Shown here piece after piece: positions 1 to 9,227 of a DNA stretch of 64,000 bases. The notes below the pieces were generated by a model. It saw only the letters and a program-made list of their open reading frames with translations, was not told where the DNA came from and searched no databases. Made by a program: the position numbers and the translations under genes. Every line of letters starts with the position of its first letter. Position 1 is the first letter of the stretch. The stretch comes from Oscillospiraceae bacterium (GTDB taxonomy: Bacteria; Bacillota; Clostridia; Oscillospirales; CAG-272): contig SVSS01000003.1 in assembly GCA_015064185.1 (NCBI GenBank), positions 1 through 64,000 on the forward strand. Reading direction: 5' to 3'.

Positions 1-2
1 TT

Positions 3-488
3 GCAAAAGACACAAGCGAATATTATTTTCATGTTCAAAAGAATATGTATGAGCTTGTGGATTTCGCGGCAGATAAACTCGGCAGAACCGTGTTTTTCAA
101 TCCTTCTCTCTCAATGGAAGAAAAGGTAGAGCGTACACTGAAATGCGGTGAGTTGATGCTAAATGCTTTTGAAGAGACCGGAGAAGCATTCTTCCTTATG
201 CTCGCGCGTTCGTTCCTTGGCAGGATGGAAAACGACTTGAGCTATCGAGGCGGAACGGATGAACAGGTAATCGCAGTTATGGATAAAAACCTGTATGTGA
301 TAAAAAAGCTTGAAGATATGAGAGCGAAAAATCAGGCATTGCATCACGTCTTTGACCGTTATGGAGAAGCGAAAAGCGAAAACTTTTTCAAATTCAATCT
401 TGATTATCGCACTAACGCTAAAGGTGGTAGACGTGCCAAGCTTCTCAAAAACTCCGAGTACAGAGCTGTTTTAGATAAGTACAGATAA
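3..488 (+). CDS. Unrecognised protein, 5' end outside the window
   Basis: The reading frame is open from the first bases of the window, and the first internal ATG (position 45) has no convincing ribosome binding site. The gene therefore probably starts upstream and only its last 160 or so codons are seen. The product is soluble, charged and mostly helical in appearance, with a basic C-terminal tail (residues RRAKLLKNSEYR) and no membrane segment. I do not recognise a family. The codons are more AT-rich than in the MATE and radC genes that follow, which would fit an accessory or mobile gene, but this was judged by eye. A hairpin terminator follows directly. Confidence 0.55.
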   Translation, partial: AKDTSEYYFHVQKNMYELVDFAADKLGRTVFFNPSLSMEEKVERTLKCGELMLNAFEETGEAFFLMLARSFLGRMENDLSYRGGTDEQVIAVMDKNLYVIKKLEDMRAKNQALHHVFDRYGEAKSENFFKFNLDYRTNAKGGRRAKLLKNSEYRAVLDKYR

Positions 489-500
489 ATAACATTTCTC

Positions 501-524
501 GCCCCGCGCAATGCGGGGCTTTTT
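501..524 (+). terminator. Rho-independent terminator
   Basis: A 7-bp stem GCCCCGC/GCGGGGC with a 5-nt loop is followed by TTTTT, 12 bases after the stop codon of the preceding gene. Confidence 0.85.
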
Positions 525-544
525 CTTTGCTTTCAGCATAACAA

Positions 545-665
545 AAAAGCCTTCTCCTGTGGGAGAAGGGGGACCGCGCCAGCGGTGGATGAGGAGTTAG
601 TTTAAGTTGAAAAACACCTCATCCGTCACGCTTCGCGTGCCACCTTCCCCCTCTGGGGAAGGCTA
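545..665. repeat. Palindromic intergenic repeat, family B copy 1
   Basis: The ends are inverted, with GCCTTCTCC...GGAGAAGG on the left and CCTTCCCC...GGGGAAGGC on the right. Between them are the words GGTGGATGAGG and CCTCATCCGTC. Related copies lie at 53849-53972 and 59587-59747. No coding capacity is seen. It looks like a small non-autonomous palindromic element; its mobility is inferred, not shown. Confidence 0.7.
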
Positions 666-758
666 TTGGGTTTACCGCTAATTTGCAGACCTACGGGGAA
701 TGCTTTTTGCCTTTTGTGATACGCCAAAGGGCACACCGCAGCCGCAGCGCTTTTAGCC

Positions 759-1055
759 TTATGCCTGATAATCGAAGGAAAGGCGCTCCGTGACAACGGG
801 ACGTACAAGCTCGGTTGATATTTCCACGTGAAGCGGATGCTTTTGATATGCCGCGAGCGCCGCCCTGTCGGTAAAGGTGGAATCCATCATCAGGTCACCT
901 GCGGACGTGTCATAGCATTCGGTCAAAATATGCATTTCAACAAGTCCGTCGATCTTGCCCACAAGCCCCTCCAGCGCCTCCTTGATCTTAGCCGCCGTTT
1001 CGCGCTTTTCGGTCAGCCCTTCCTTCATTTTCCAGATGATCATATGCTTTATCAT
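759..1055 (-). CDS. Dabb-family (stress-responsive alpha/beta-barrel) protein
   Basis: A 98-residue protein beginning MIKHMIIWKMKEG, with the central pattern of the Dabb dimeric alpha/beta barrel family: an N-terminal HMIIWK strand, a helical KIKEALEGL segment, and a late region 'FTDRAALAAYQKHPLH'. Family members are small ferredoxin-like barrel proteins, often of unknown substrate, and some act in stress or aromatic metabolism. ATG at 1055 is chosen because AAGGAGG lies 8 bases upstream; the in-frame TTG six bases earlier is too close to that site. The gene is single and divergent from the MATE gene. The substrate cannot be inferred. Confidence 0.8.
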   Translation of the reverse strand: MIKHMIIWKMKEGLTEKRETAAKIKEALEGLVGKIDGLVEMHILTECYDTSAGDLMMDSTFTDRAALAAYQKHPLHVEISTELVRPVVTERLSFDYQA

Positions 1056-1148
1056 AAGCAATTCCTCCTTACTGTTTATACGGTTATTGTATCACACCGC
1101 GCGAAAAAAATAAAGCCCTTTAAAAACATTTTTGTTTTTAAAATCAGG

Positions 1149-1177
1149 TTGACTTTTCCGCCCTCGCATCCTATAAT
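1149..1177 (+). promoter_or_regulatory. Sigma-A promoter of the MATE gene
   Basis: TTGACT (1149-1154), a 17-bp spacer and TATAAT (1172-1177), 43 bases before the MATE start codon. Confidence 0.8.
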
Positions 1178-1219
1178 GAGGAATAGTAGTGCAGCGCTTA
1201 TGCACCGGGGGTGATTTTT

Positions 1220-2668
1220 ATGACAGCTGCGAAAAAAAGGACGATCAACATGACCGAGGGGCCCTTGTTCTATAAGATCCTTCTTTTCATCCTGCCTCTC
1301 ATGGCAACAAACCTTTTGCAAACCCTTTACAATGCCGCCGACATGATGGTGGTCGGGCTTTCCTCCGAGCCCGATGCCGTGGGTGCCATTGGCATCACAG
1401 GCTCGTTTATCAACCTCGTTCTCAACGTATTCATCGGCTTGGCAACGGGCGCCAACGTCGTGGTAGCGCGCCACCTTGGCGCACGCGAGGGGGAGCGCGC
1501 CTCTCGCACGGTACACACCGCCCTTTCCATTGGCCTTGTTTTGGGTGTTGCGGGCGCCATGCTCGGCCTTGTCATTTCTCGCCCTGTGCTCGCCCTTATG
1601 GGCGCAAAGGGAAAGCTGCTTGACCTCGCCACGCTCTACACATGTATCTACTTTGCAGGTGCACCCTTTTTGTCGCTGACCAACTATCTGATCTCGATCT
1701 TCCGCGCCAAGGGTGACACCAAAACGCCACTTGTTGTGCTTGCCGCCGCAGGCCTTTTAAACGTACTGCTCAATCTTTTCTTTGTGCTTGTGCTTGGCCT
1801 TTCGGTAGAGGGTGTGGCGCTTGCCACCGTGCTTTCAAATGTTGCCTCCTCTTTGTGGCTTCTCTTTAAGCTCTCGCGAGATGACGGTGCCTGTCGCTTT
1901 AGCCCCAAAAAGCTTTGCTTTGACACCCTTGCCTTTCGTAAGATCCTTTATATAGGCTTGCCCGCAGGCATACAAGGCTCGCTTTTTTCCCTGTCAAACA
2001 TGATCATTCAATCCTCTATTTTGCAGGTCAACAACGCCCTGTGCCCGCCCGGCAGCGCCTTTGAGCCCGTGGTAAAGGGTAACGCCGCTGCAGCCAATTT
2101 GGAGGGCTTTGTCTACACCGCCCAAAACTCGGTCTACCAAGCCGCCATCACCTTTACCAGTCAAAACACGGGCGCGGCGAAATACGAGCGCGTGTGGCGC
2201 GTTATGGCATGCTGCTACGCGATCGCCTTCGGTATTTGTGCGTTTTTCAGCGGCACGATCTTCCTTTTGCGTGAGCCGCTTCTTTCACTATACAACGTAA
2301 CACCGGGTGCTACGGAAAGCCTTGATTTTCTTGCCTTTGAGGCAGCGCGCAAGCGCTTGACGTATTTGGTGCTCCCCTACTTTCTTGTTGGCTTTATGGA
2401 AAGTGGCTGTGGCGTCATACGCGGGCTTGGAAAATCCATTTCCTCCACCGTCATCTCTTTGCTTGGCGCTTGTGCCTTTCGCATCGCTTGGGTCTATACC
2501 GCATTTCGCATCATCCCAACGCTTGAGGTGCTGTATCTCTCTTATCCGATCTCCTGGTCACTTACTGCCCTGGCACACTTTACCTGCGCCACCCTTGCGC
2601 TACGGCATTTTCTAAAAACGCGCAAAACCGATCGGGAGATCCGCCAGATGCACGATCATCAGCATTAG
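1220..2668 (+). CDS. MATE-family multidrug/Na+ or H+ antiporter
   Basis: A 482-residue membrane protein with about 12 hydrophobic segments. The two MATE halves are visible: the first starts 'LFYKILLFILPLMATNLLQTLYNAADMMVVG' in pattern and the second restarts around 'KILYIGLPAGIQGSLFSLSNM'. Such proteins export cationic drugs or metabolites across the cytoplasmic membrane in exchange for Na+ or H+. ATG at 1220 follows GGGGTGA with 6-base spacing; the GTG at 1211 overlaps that site. A consensus promoter precedes the gene and a terminator follows it, so it is monocistronic. The loop between the halves (near 2030-2110) is longer than usual. The substrate is unknown. Confidence 0.93.
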   Translation: MTAAKKRTINMTEGPLFYKILLFILPLMATNLLQTLYNAADMMVVGLSSEPDAVGAIGITGSFINLVLNVFIGLATGANVVVARHLGAREGERASRTVHTALSIGLVLGVAGAMLGLVISRPVLALMGAKGKLLDLATLYTCIYFAGAPFLSLTNYLISIFRAKGDTKTPLVVLAAAGLLNVLLNLFFVLVLGLSVEGVALATVLSNVASSLWLLFKLSRDDGACRFSPKKLCFDTLAFRKILYIGLPAGIQGSLFSLSNMIIQSSILQVNNALCPPGSAFEPVVKGNAAAANLEGFVYTAQNSVYQAAITFTSQNTGAAKYERVWRVMACCYAIAFGICAFFSGTIFLLREPLLSLYNVTPGATESLDFLAFEAARKRLTYLVLPYFLVGFMESGCGVIRGLGKSISSTVISLLGACAFRIAWVYTAFRIIPTLEVLYLSYPISWSLTALAHFTCATLALRHFLKTRKTDREIRQMHDHQH

Positions 2669-2689
2669 CCCTCTTTTTCCTCAAAAAGC

Positions 2690-2727
2690 AACAAAAGGAG
2701 CAGTAAAAAATCTGCTCCTTTTGTTAT
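2690..2727 (+). terminator. Rho-independent terminator after the MATE gene
   Basis: A perfect 14-bp stem (AACAAAAGGAGCAG / CTGCTCCTTTTGTT) with an 8-nt loop. The T-rich 3' arm supplies the U tract. Confidence 0.85.
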
Positions 2728-2834
2728 TGTGCCGAATTTTAACTGTTTTTAAAAAATTTCCACCAAATTGTAGATTTTTTAACAATTTTGTGTTATATTG
2801 GAATAAGTATATTCTTTTGGAAGGAAACCACGAC

Positions 2835-3611
2835 ATGCCCGAAAAGCCCTCCCCTCACACCGGTCACAGAGAACGCATGCGTAAGCGCTTGGCAGCCACC
2901 TCTCCTGCAGGCTTTGCCGATCATGAAATTCTTGAAATGCTGCTTTACTACACCTATGCCCGTGGCGACACCAACGAGATCGCGCACTCGCTCATCGAAG
3001 CATTTGGCTCGATAGAGGGGATCCTTGATGCCGATCCTGCACGCTTGCAAACGGTTTTGGGCGTTGGTGAGAATTGTGCTCTTTTCCTCACGCTCCTTGG
3101 CGAGATCTCTCGCCGCTATTTTACACAAAAGGTTTCGGACGGGGAGGGAGCGCGCGCAGTGCTTGACACGCCTGAGCGGCTTGCAAGCTATCTTGCCCTG
3201 CGCTTTGTGGGCGCCACAAAAGAGCTTGCCTATGCACTTTTGCTTGACAACGGCATGCGCCCTGTGGATTGCTTTCCCATCAGTGCGGGCACCGTTTCGG
3301 GCGTTTCGATATCGGTGCGCGACATTGCCGAGCGTGCATACACCAAAAAAGCGGCCGCCGTGGTGCTGGCGCACAATCATCCGGGCGGCATTGCCGTTCC
3401 GTCAAGCGAGGATATTTCCCTGACCCTTCGCATTTCTGAGGCACTTTCCCTGCTTGGCATTCCGCTTGTTGAACATTTTGTATTTTCAGACAGATCCTAT
3501 GCCCCTATTCTTTGCCGCTTTGAAGAAAGGCAGGCCGAGAGCGTTGCTGCCTCGCCGCTTTTTGATAAGATAAAACAAAATTTTCAAAAGAAGAAAGGAG
3601 ACCGTTCATGA
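2835..3611 (+). CDS. radC: RadC-family JAB-domain protein
   Basis: 258 residues. The N-terminal half carries the UPF0758 helix-hairpin-helix region (GHRERMRKRL, then 'LQTVLGVGE'). The C-terminal half is a JAB/MPN domain with the metal-binding motif HNHPGG...PSSED (His180, His182 and an Asp near 193). RadC was named from a repair phenotype now considered doubtful; its molecular role is unsettled. ATG at 2835 is chosen because GGAAGG lies just upstream and homology begins there, although the frame is open back to 2721. The stop overlaps the start of the next gene (ATGA), so the two are translationally coupled. Confidence 0.93.
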   Translation: MPEKPSPHTGHRERMRKRLAATSPAGFADHEILEMLLYYTYARGDTNEIAHSLIEAFGSIEGILDADPARLQTVLGVGENCALFLTLLGEISRRYFTQKVSDGEGARAVLDTPERLASYLALRFVGATKELAYALLLDNGMRPVDCFPISAGTVSGVSISVRDIAERAYTKKAAAVVLAHNHPGGIAVPSSEDISLTLRISEALSLLGIPLVEHFVFSDRSYAPILCRFEERQAESVAASPLFDKIKQNFQKKKGDRS

Positions 3612-4744
3612 ACAACGATCAGCAAACCACCACCAAAGAAAAAAACGCGTTTTTGCGTTTTCTTGCACGAAAGGATATTGTTTTTTCAGCCAAGCGATAT
3701 GGCATTGATGCCCTGGGCGCAATGGCACTGGGCCTATTTGGCTCACTGCTGATCGCAACGATCTTCAATGCGATCGGTCTGATCCCCCCGCTTGCCTTCT
3801 TTAAGACCATTGGCGGCTACGGCGCACAGGCCGCGGGCCCCGCTATGGCCGTTGCCATTGCATTTGCGCTGAAGGCGCCGCCCCTTGTGATGTATTCCTC
3901 TGCCCTTGTCGGCCTTATTGCAAACAGTCAAGGCGGCGCGGGCGGCCCTCTTGCCGTGCTTCTGATTGCCGTTGTTGCCATTGAATGCGGCAAGGCGGTT
4001 TCCAAGGAGACCAAGGTCGATATTCTTGTTACCCCCTTTGTAACCGTGTTTGTTGGCGGTGTGCTCGCTATCCTTGTTGCCCCGCACATCGGCACGGCGG
4101 TTGGCTTTATCGGTAAATTTATCGGTTGGGCTACCTTCCTGCAGCCCTTCCTTATGGGCGTTGTCATTTCGGTCGTTGTAGGTGTGGCTCTCACGCTCCC
4201 CATCAGCTCCGCCGCGATCTGTGCCGCCATCGGCCTTTCGGGCGTTGCCGCCCTTGCCAGCGGCACCATGACCCCCGATCAGGTGCACGGCGTGGCGCTT
4301 GCCGGCGGCGCGGCGGTTGCAGGCTGCTGTGCGCAAATGGTAGGCTTTGCTGTGATCAGCTTTAAGGAAAACGGCTGGGGCGGCCTTGTTTCGCAGGGTC
4401 TTGGCACCAGCATGCTCCAAATGCCCAATATCATTCGCAACCCCCGCATCTGGATCCCCGCAACGCTCGCTTCTGCCATCACGGGCCCCATTGCCACATG
4501 CGTATTTAAGCTGCAGATGTACGGTGCTGCCATCAACTCTGGCATGGGCACCTGCGGTCTGCTTGGCCCCATTGGCATTGTGCTTGGTTGGTTTGATAAA
4601 GCCTACCCCGCAAGCGTTGGTGCCTTTGATTGGATCGGGCTCCTGCTGGTTTGCTTCGTGCTGCCTGCTCTGCTTTCCTTGGGCTTCTCCATCCTTTTGC
4701 GCCGCATCGGCTGGATCAAGGAAAACGACATGAAGCTGGATTGA
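3608..4744 (+). CDS. PfoR/EIIC-like membrane transporter (COG3641 type)
   Basis: 378 residues, nearly all hydrophobic, with about ten membrane segments, glycine-rich helices and the conserved 'GMGTCGLLGPIG' stretch. This matches the PTS_EIIC_2/PfoR family, named from a putative regulator of perfringolysin production in Clostridium perfringens but probably a sugar-type permease. No EIIA or EIIB domain is fused or nearby, so phosphotransfer partners, if used, are elsewhere. The start overlaps the radC stop and the AAAGGAG site lies inside radC. The substrate is not predictable. Confidence 0.85.
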   Translation: MNNDQQTTTKEKNAFLRFLARKDIVFSAKRYGIDALGAMALGLFGSLLIATIFNAIGLIPPLAFFKTIGGYGAQAAGPAMAVAIAFALKAPPLVMYSSALVGLIANSQGGAGGPLAVLLIAVVAIECGKAVSKETKVDILVTPFVTVFVGGVLAILVAPHIGTAVGFIGKFIGWATFLQPFLMGVVISVVVGVALTLPISSAAICAAIGLSGVAALASGTMTPDQVHGVALAGGAAVAGCCAQMVGFAVISFKENGWGGLVSQGLGTSMLQMPNIIRNPRIWIPATLASAITGPIATCVFKLQMYGAAINSGMGTCGLLGPIGIVLGWFDKAYPASVGAFDWIGLLLVCFVLPALLSLGFSILLRRIGWIKENDMKLD

Positions 4745-4767
4745 TGATAGATTTATGAAAGTAATGG

Positions 4768-4805
4768 AAAAGGGAGAGGACTTTTGCAAAAGTCCTCTCC
4801 CTTTT
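4768..4805 (+). terminator. 38-bp perfect palindrome, likely terminator
   Basis: Perfect dyad, half-site AAAAGGGAGAGGACTTTTG, 24 bases after the PfoR-like gene stop. The 3' arm ends in TTTTCC. The core GGACTTTTGCAAAAGTCC is repeated in the palindrome at 18301-18338, so this is also a repeat family. Confidence 0.75.
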
Positions 4806-4812
4806 CCCTACT

Positions 4813-5002
4813 TGCGCGTTTGTGTAGGGGCGATTCACGAATCGCCCGCGATATGGTTTGTTTCGGGCGATTCGTGAATCGCCCCTACGGGATATCATAT
4901 CATTGTGCACCATGTTTGCGCCTTCTGTGGAAAATCATATCTCCGCACACCTTGTTCGCACATTCTCTTGTAGGGGAGGCTTTTTGCCTCCCGTTTTTTC
5001 AT
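4813..5002. repeat. Composite palindromic repeat, family A copy 1
   Basis: Two perfect inverted 25-bp arms beginning GTAGGGGCGATTCACGAATC enclose a 17-bp loop. A stretch containing ATATCATATCATTGTGCACC and a short hairpin GGGGAGGC...GCCTCCC follow. Each arm is itself a palindrome around CGATTCACGAATCG. Related copies occur at 17946-18228 and 20222-20611. Confidence 0.75.
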
Positions 5003-5022
5003 ATTGCGGACGCCGGTGCCTA

Positions 5023-7548
5023 CTACACCACCCGATAGCCTGCCGCAACAATGGCGGCAGTCATATCCTCTGGGGTGATCTTGTCTTCTGCCGTAACGGT
5101 TACGGTCTTGGCTTCAAGATCTACCTTTGCCGTTTTTGCGCCAAGCGCCAATATTGCCTTTTCCACGTGTGCCGCGCAGTGCATGCACATCATGCCATCT
5201 ACGTGCAGTACCGTGGTTTTCAACTCTTTTTTCCCAAACAGCATTTCGTTTTTCTCCTTTGCCTTTTTCTCTTTTCTTTGCTTTTCTCTTTCCTTTAATA
5301 CCGAGGGCACAAATCTGCCAAGCCGCAGGGCGTTACACACCACAAACAGCGAGGATAGGCTCATGGCGGCAGATGCCACCATGGGTGTGAGCAAAAGCCC
5401 CCAAACGGGATAAAAAACACCTGCCGCAAGCGGAATACAAAGGGTATTGTAAAGCAGCGCCCAAAACAGGTTTTGGCGGATATTGCGACGCGTTGCGCGC
5501 CCCATTTCTATCGCCGCCGCGGCATCCATCAAGGAGTTGCCCGCCAGCACCACACCGGCACTCTCCACGGCAACGCCCGTGCCTGCTCCAATGGCAACAC
5601 CAACATCAGCACAGGCAAGGGCGGGCGCATCATTGATGCCGTCCCCCACCATGGCGGTGGGTGCCTCGGCTACATATTCCTGCACAATGCGCGCCTTATC
5701 GGCGGGCAACAGCCTTGCGCGATACTTAAGAACACCTGCAAGCGCGGCGATCCTTTCGGCTGTTATCTCGTTATCGCCCGTGAGCATCACGGTCTTGACA
5801 CCAAGCCCGTTAAGCGCACGCACCGCCGCGGGGCTGTCGGCGCGCAGTGTATCCGCCACGCCAAAGACGCCAAGGATCTCCTTGTCACAGGAAACAACGA
5901 CCACGCTTTTGCCCTCATTTTCAAGGCGCGTAACGGTCTTTTGCGCCTCTTCTGTCAGCGAAGGGCACTCCTTGCCCGAAAACAGCGCCGTTTGCCCCGC
6001 AAACAGCCGTTGCCCCTGATCTGTAAGGGCGGTCACACCAAGCCCTGTTACAGAGCGAAAATCGTGCAATGCAATGCGCCGCTCGGTCAGCGCCGCCAGC
6101 GGCTTTGCCACGGGATGCGCCGAATATTCCTCAAGCGAGGCAATTGCCGTGAGAAGTGCGTCGCGATCCCCCGAAAGACAAACGGTGTCGGTTACAGCCA
6201 TTTTCCCTTCGGTGAGCGTGCCCGTTTTGTCTGTTAAGAGGGTTTTTACACCTGCCAGCACCTCAAGTGCCTCGGCGCTTTTAAAGAGAATACCAAAGTG
6301 CGCCCCTCTGCCACACCCCACGGTAATGGCGGTGGGGGTCGCAAGGCCAAGCGCGCAGGGGCAGGAGATCACAAGCACCGATACCGCCGTGCGGAAGGCA
6401 AGGGCAATATCCCTTGCTACGATCAGCCAAACGGCGGCGGTCAGCGCGGAAATGGCAAGCACAGCAGGCACAAACACGGCACTTACGCGGTCTGCAATGC
6501 GCTGTGCGGGCGCCTTTGTGGCGGCAGCCTCCTCAAGCAGCGCCGCAATACGGCGCAGTGCCGTGTCCTCTCCCACGCGATCAACACGCAGGTGTATGGC
6601 GCCGTCCTCTAAGACGGTTGCGCCCGAAACGGTATCGTTTTCCTTTACTGTGCGGGGCAAGGATTCGCCCGTGAGCATTGCCTCGTTTACGCTGCCTGTG
6701 CCCGAAATTACAGTACCGTCAGCGGGTATTTTTTCACCCGTGGGTACGCTTACCACGTCACCAACCTGCAGCGCCGCTAGCGGCACGGTTACCGTTTTTC
6801 CGTCCTTTACCAAGCGGGCGGTGGTGGGCTCCTCGGCAATCAGCGCACGCACAGCGCCCACCGCGCGGTGTCGCGCGCGCCCCTCAAGATATTTTCCAAG
6901 AGAAACAAGCGTGAGGATCATGGCGGCGGATTCAAGATACAGCTCGTGCAGATATTGATGCACCAAGGCATGATCGTGTGTGGCTACACCCACAAAAATA
7001 AAGATGCCCGCAACCACCCCGTAAGCAAGGGATGCCGCCGACCCGATCGCCACAAGCGAATCCATGTTGGGTGCGCCGTGAAAAAGCGCCGAAAATCCGC
7101 TGCGGTAAAAGCGCCGCTGGGGAATGATCACCGCGGCGGTCAATACCGCCTGTAACAGGAAAAATGCCACGGGATAGCGCCCTGCATCCAAAATAAAGGG
7201 TGCGGGGAGTGGGGTCATGTGCCACATGGCTACCAGCATTAAAATTGCGGTCAGCACAGCGCTGTACAAAAGCCTTGCCTTTTCCCGTTTTCTTTCCTGC
7301 TCGTCGCGCGCGCCGCTCTTCTCCTTTTCCTCGGCAAGCCCGTAGCCCGCACGCGAAAGCGCGCCCTTCAGCCTTTGAAAGAGTGCCTTTTCGTTTTCCC
7401 CTTCGCCAAGGGTGATCGTCAACGTATTGGAAAGAAGACTTACCGTAAAGGGTGTTTGCTGCTGTAATACACCGCGCACAGCACGCTCTACGTGCGCCAC
7501 ACAAGCGGCACACGTCATGCCCTTTACCGCAAAAACGATTTTTTTCAT
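5023..7548 (-). CDS. copA: Cu+-translocating P1B-type ATPase with N- and C-terminal HMA domains
   Basis: 841 residues. An N-terminal heavy-metal-associated domain (GMTCAAC, Cys13/Cys16) is followed by membrane helices, the actuator motif TGES (293-296), the ion-binding CPC (396-398), the phosphorylation loop DKTGTLTEG (from 440), the SAHPVAKPL nucleotide-binding motif and GDGINDAP. After the last helices a Lys/Glu-rich linker leads to a second HMA domain (GMMCMHCAAH, Cys788/Cys791) ending at the stop codon. CPC with HP marks the copper/silver exporters. The extra C-terminal HMA resembles a fused CopZ chaperone. A CsoR or CopY regulator is not seen nearby. AGGAGG-like sequence precedes the ATG. 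Confidence 0.95.
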   Translation of the reverse strand: MKKIVFAVKGMTCAACVAHVERAVRGVLQQQTPFTVSLLSNTLTITLGEGENEKALFQRLKGALSRAGYGLAEEKEKSGARDEQERKREKARLLYSAVLTAILMLVAMWHMTPLPAPFILDAGRYPVAFFLLQAVLTAAVIIPQRRFYRSGFSALFHGAPNMDSLVAIGSAASLAYGVVAGIFIFVGVATHDHALVHQYLHELYLESAAMILTLVSLGKYLEGRARHRAVGAVRALIAEEPTTARLVKDGKTVTVPLAALQVGDVVSVPTGEKIPADGTVISGTGSVNEAMLTGESLPRTVKENDTVSGATVLEDGAIHLRVDRVGEDTALRRIAALLEEAAATKAPAQRIADRVSAVFVPAVLAISALTAAVWLIVARDIALAFRTAVSVLVISCPCALGLATPTAITVGCGRGAHFGILFKSAEALEVLAGVKTLLTDKTGTLTEGKMAVTDTVCLSGDRDALLTAIASLEEYSAHPVAKPLAALTERRIALHDFRSVTGLGVTALTDQGQRLFAGQTALFSGKECPSLTEEAQKTVTRLENEGKSVVVVSCDKEILGVFGVADTLRADSPAAVRALNGLGVKTVMLTGDNEITAERIAALAGVLKYRARLLPADKARIVQEYVAEAPTAMVGDGINDAPALACADVGVAIGAGTGVAVESAGVVLAGNSLMDAAAAIEMGRATRRNIRQNLFWALLYNTLCIPLAAGVFYPVWGLLLTPMVASAAMSLSSLFVVCNALRLGRFVPSVLKEREKQRKEKKAKEKNEMLFGKKELKTTVLHVDGMMCMHCAAHVEKAILALGAKTAKVDLEAKTVTVTAEDKITPEDMTAAIVAAGYRVV

Positions 7549-7577
7549 AGCAGTCCTCCTTCCCTTTTTCCACTGTT

Positions 7578-7606
7578 AGTATAGACTATCTTTTCGGGAA
7601 AATCAA
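7578..7606 (-). promoter_or_regulatory. Promoter of copA
   Basis: Minus-strand TTGATT, a 17-bp spacer and TATACT. A small dyad TAGT-CTAT-ACTA overlaps the -10 region and could be an operator; this is only suggestive. Confidence 0.6.
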
Positions 7607-7689
7607 GTTTTTTCCCCTCTTTGCTCGGGACAAAAAGTAAAAAAAATGTGAACATTTATTAAATTTATATATTTTTATATTATATTTAG

Positions 7690-7718
7690 TTGAAATTTAA
7701 TAGTATCTATGTTATAAT
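7690..7718 (+). promoter_or_regulatory. Promoter of dnaA
   Basis: TTGAAA (7690-7695), 17 bp, TATAAT (7713-7718), within the AT-rich 265-bp spacer between copA and dnaA. No clear DnaA boxes were seen in this spacer. Confidence 0.65.
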
Positions 7719-7813
7719 ATTTTACAATATATGTCGTATTTGCACTGACATCAACAATGGCAAGTAAACCTCGCGTTTTTTGAGAGGGCTTGCCAAAAAG
7801 GAGGGTAAAAAGC

Positions 7814-9217
7814 ATGGAATGTCCAAAAGAAATATTGGTCATGTGGGATATGGTAAAAAAAGCCCTGCGAGAGGAATATTCCGCCACCTACTGTGACCTT
7901 TGGTACGGTGATATTACCCCTGCTAGCTATGATGTTTCCACAAAAACGCTGATCTTTGATACAAAGTCTACCTTCATTACCAACCAGCTGATCGAAAAGC
8001 ACAAAACAAAGCTCGAGCAAAAATTTGCCGATGTTTGCGGACTTGATATCATCCTCGGCTTTCACAATCTTGAGGAGGATGATCCGTTTGACATCCAGCT
8101 GATGCAAATGACGCGGCAAAAATTTGGAGAAAGCGGCGCGCAAATGCTGAAAACGCAGCTCCTTTACGAAAATGCGCCCGTGCAGGACGGTGCCGAAAAG
8201 GCGCTTCGCTCCCGCTACACCTTTACCAACTTTATTGTGGGTGAAACAAACAAATTTGCCCGCGCGGCATGCTGGAAGGTAGCAAACAACCCCTCAAACG
8301 AGTGGAATCCCTTGTTTATTTACGGTCCCTCCGGCGTTGGTAAGACCCACTTGATGTACGCGGTGGTCAACGAGATCTTGATGCAAAACCCCTATGCCAA
8401 GGTGATCTACACCAAGGGCGAGGAATTTGTAAACTACATGATCGAATGCCTTTCCCACAAATCGATGTCGGCGTTCCGTGACAGATATCGCGAATGTGAT
8501 GTGCTTCTCATTGATGATATTCAGTTTATCGCGGGCAAGGTTTCCACACAGGAGGAGTTCTTTAACACCTTTGATACGCTGTTCTCCGACGGCAAGCAGA
8601 TCATTCTTGCCTCTGACCGCCCCCCGCGTGACATCAATCCTCTTTCCGAGCGTCTTCGTTCTCGCTTTGAGCAGGGGCTGCTTGCAGATATCGGCTTGCC
8701 CGATTTTGAGCTTCGCACCGCGATCATCAAGAAAAAGGTAGAGGATATGAATATCATTCTGCCCGATGAGGTGCTCAGTTATCTTGCGGAAAATCTGCGC
8801 TCCAACATCAGACAAATTGAGGGTGCTATTAAAAAGCTTGCCGCAAAAAGCATGCTTGACGGCAGAAATATAACCCTTGAGCTCGCACGCGATTGTGTCA
8901 GTGACCTGCTCGGCGATACCGAGCCCTTGAATGTAACCATTGATAAGATCTTTGCCGCTGTTTATAAAAAATTTGATATCCCGAAGGAGGAGATCGTTGG
9001 CAAAAAGCGAACCAAGGAGATCGCAAAGGTTCGCCACATCACCATCTACCTCATTCGCGAGATCACCGAAATGTCTTATCCCAACATCGGTAAGCTGTTT
9101 GAGCGCGATCACGCAACGATCATGTCCTCACTTGAGGTTGTAAAAAAGAACATCACAGCAGATCCTCTCTTGGCGGCGGATATTGAGAATATAAAAAAGG
9201 AGATCCAAGGGCTTTGA
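7814..9217 (+). CDS. dnaA: Chromosomal replication initiator DnaA
   Basis: 467 residues with the four-domain plan. The N-terminal helicase-loader interaction domain covers about 1-90, a short linker follows, then the AAA+ domain with Walker A GPSGVGKTHL (171-180), Walker B LLIDDIQF and arginine-finger region. The C-terminal DNA-binding domain has the DnaA signature 'FERDHATIMSS'. DnaA-ATP binds boxes in oriC and opens the duplex. ATG at 7814 follows AAGGAGG; an upstream in-frame TTG precedes that site. It is first in the conserved dnaA-dnaN-recF-remB-gyrB-gyrA order, with a 440-bp origin-like spacer after it. Confidence 0.98.
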   Translation: MECPKEILVMWDMVKKALREEYSATYCDLWYGDITPASYDVSTKTLIFDTKSTFITNQLIEKHKTKLEQKFADVCGLDIILGFHNLEEDDPFDIQLMQMTRQKFGESGAQMLKTQLLYENAPVQDGAEKALRSRYTFTNFIVGETNKFARAACWKVANNPSNEWNPLFIYGPSGVGKTHLMYAVVNEILMQNPYAKVIYTKGEEFVNYMIECLSHKSMSAFRDRYRECDVLLIDDIQFIAGKVSTQEEFFNTFDTLFSDGKQIILASDRPPRDINPLSERLRSRFEQGLLADIGLPDFELRTAIIKKKVEDMNIILPDEVLSYLAENLRSNIRQIEGAIKKLAAKSMLDGRNITLELARDCVSDLLGDTEPLNVTIDKIFAAVYKKFDIPKEEIVGKKRTKEIAKVRHITIYLIREITEMSYPNIGKLFERDHATIMSSLEVVKKNITADPLLAADIENIKKEIQGL

Positions 9218-9227
9218 TTTCAGTGTA

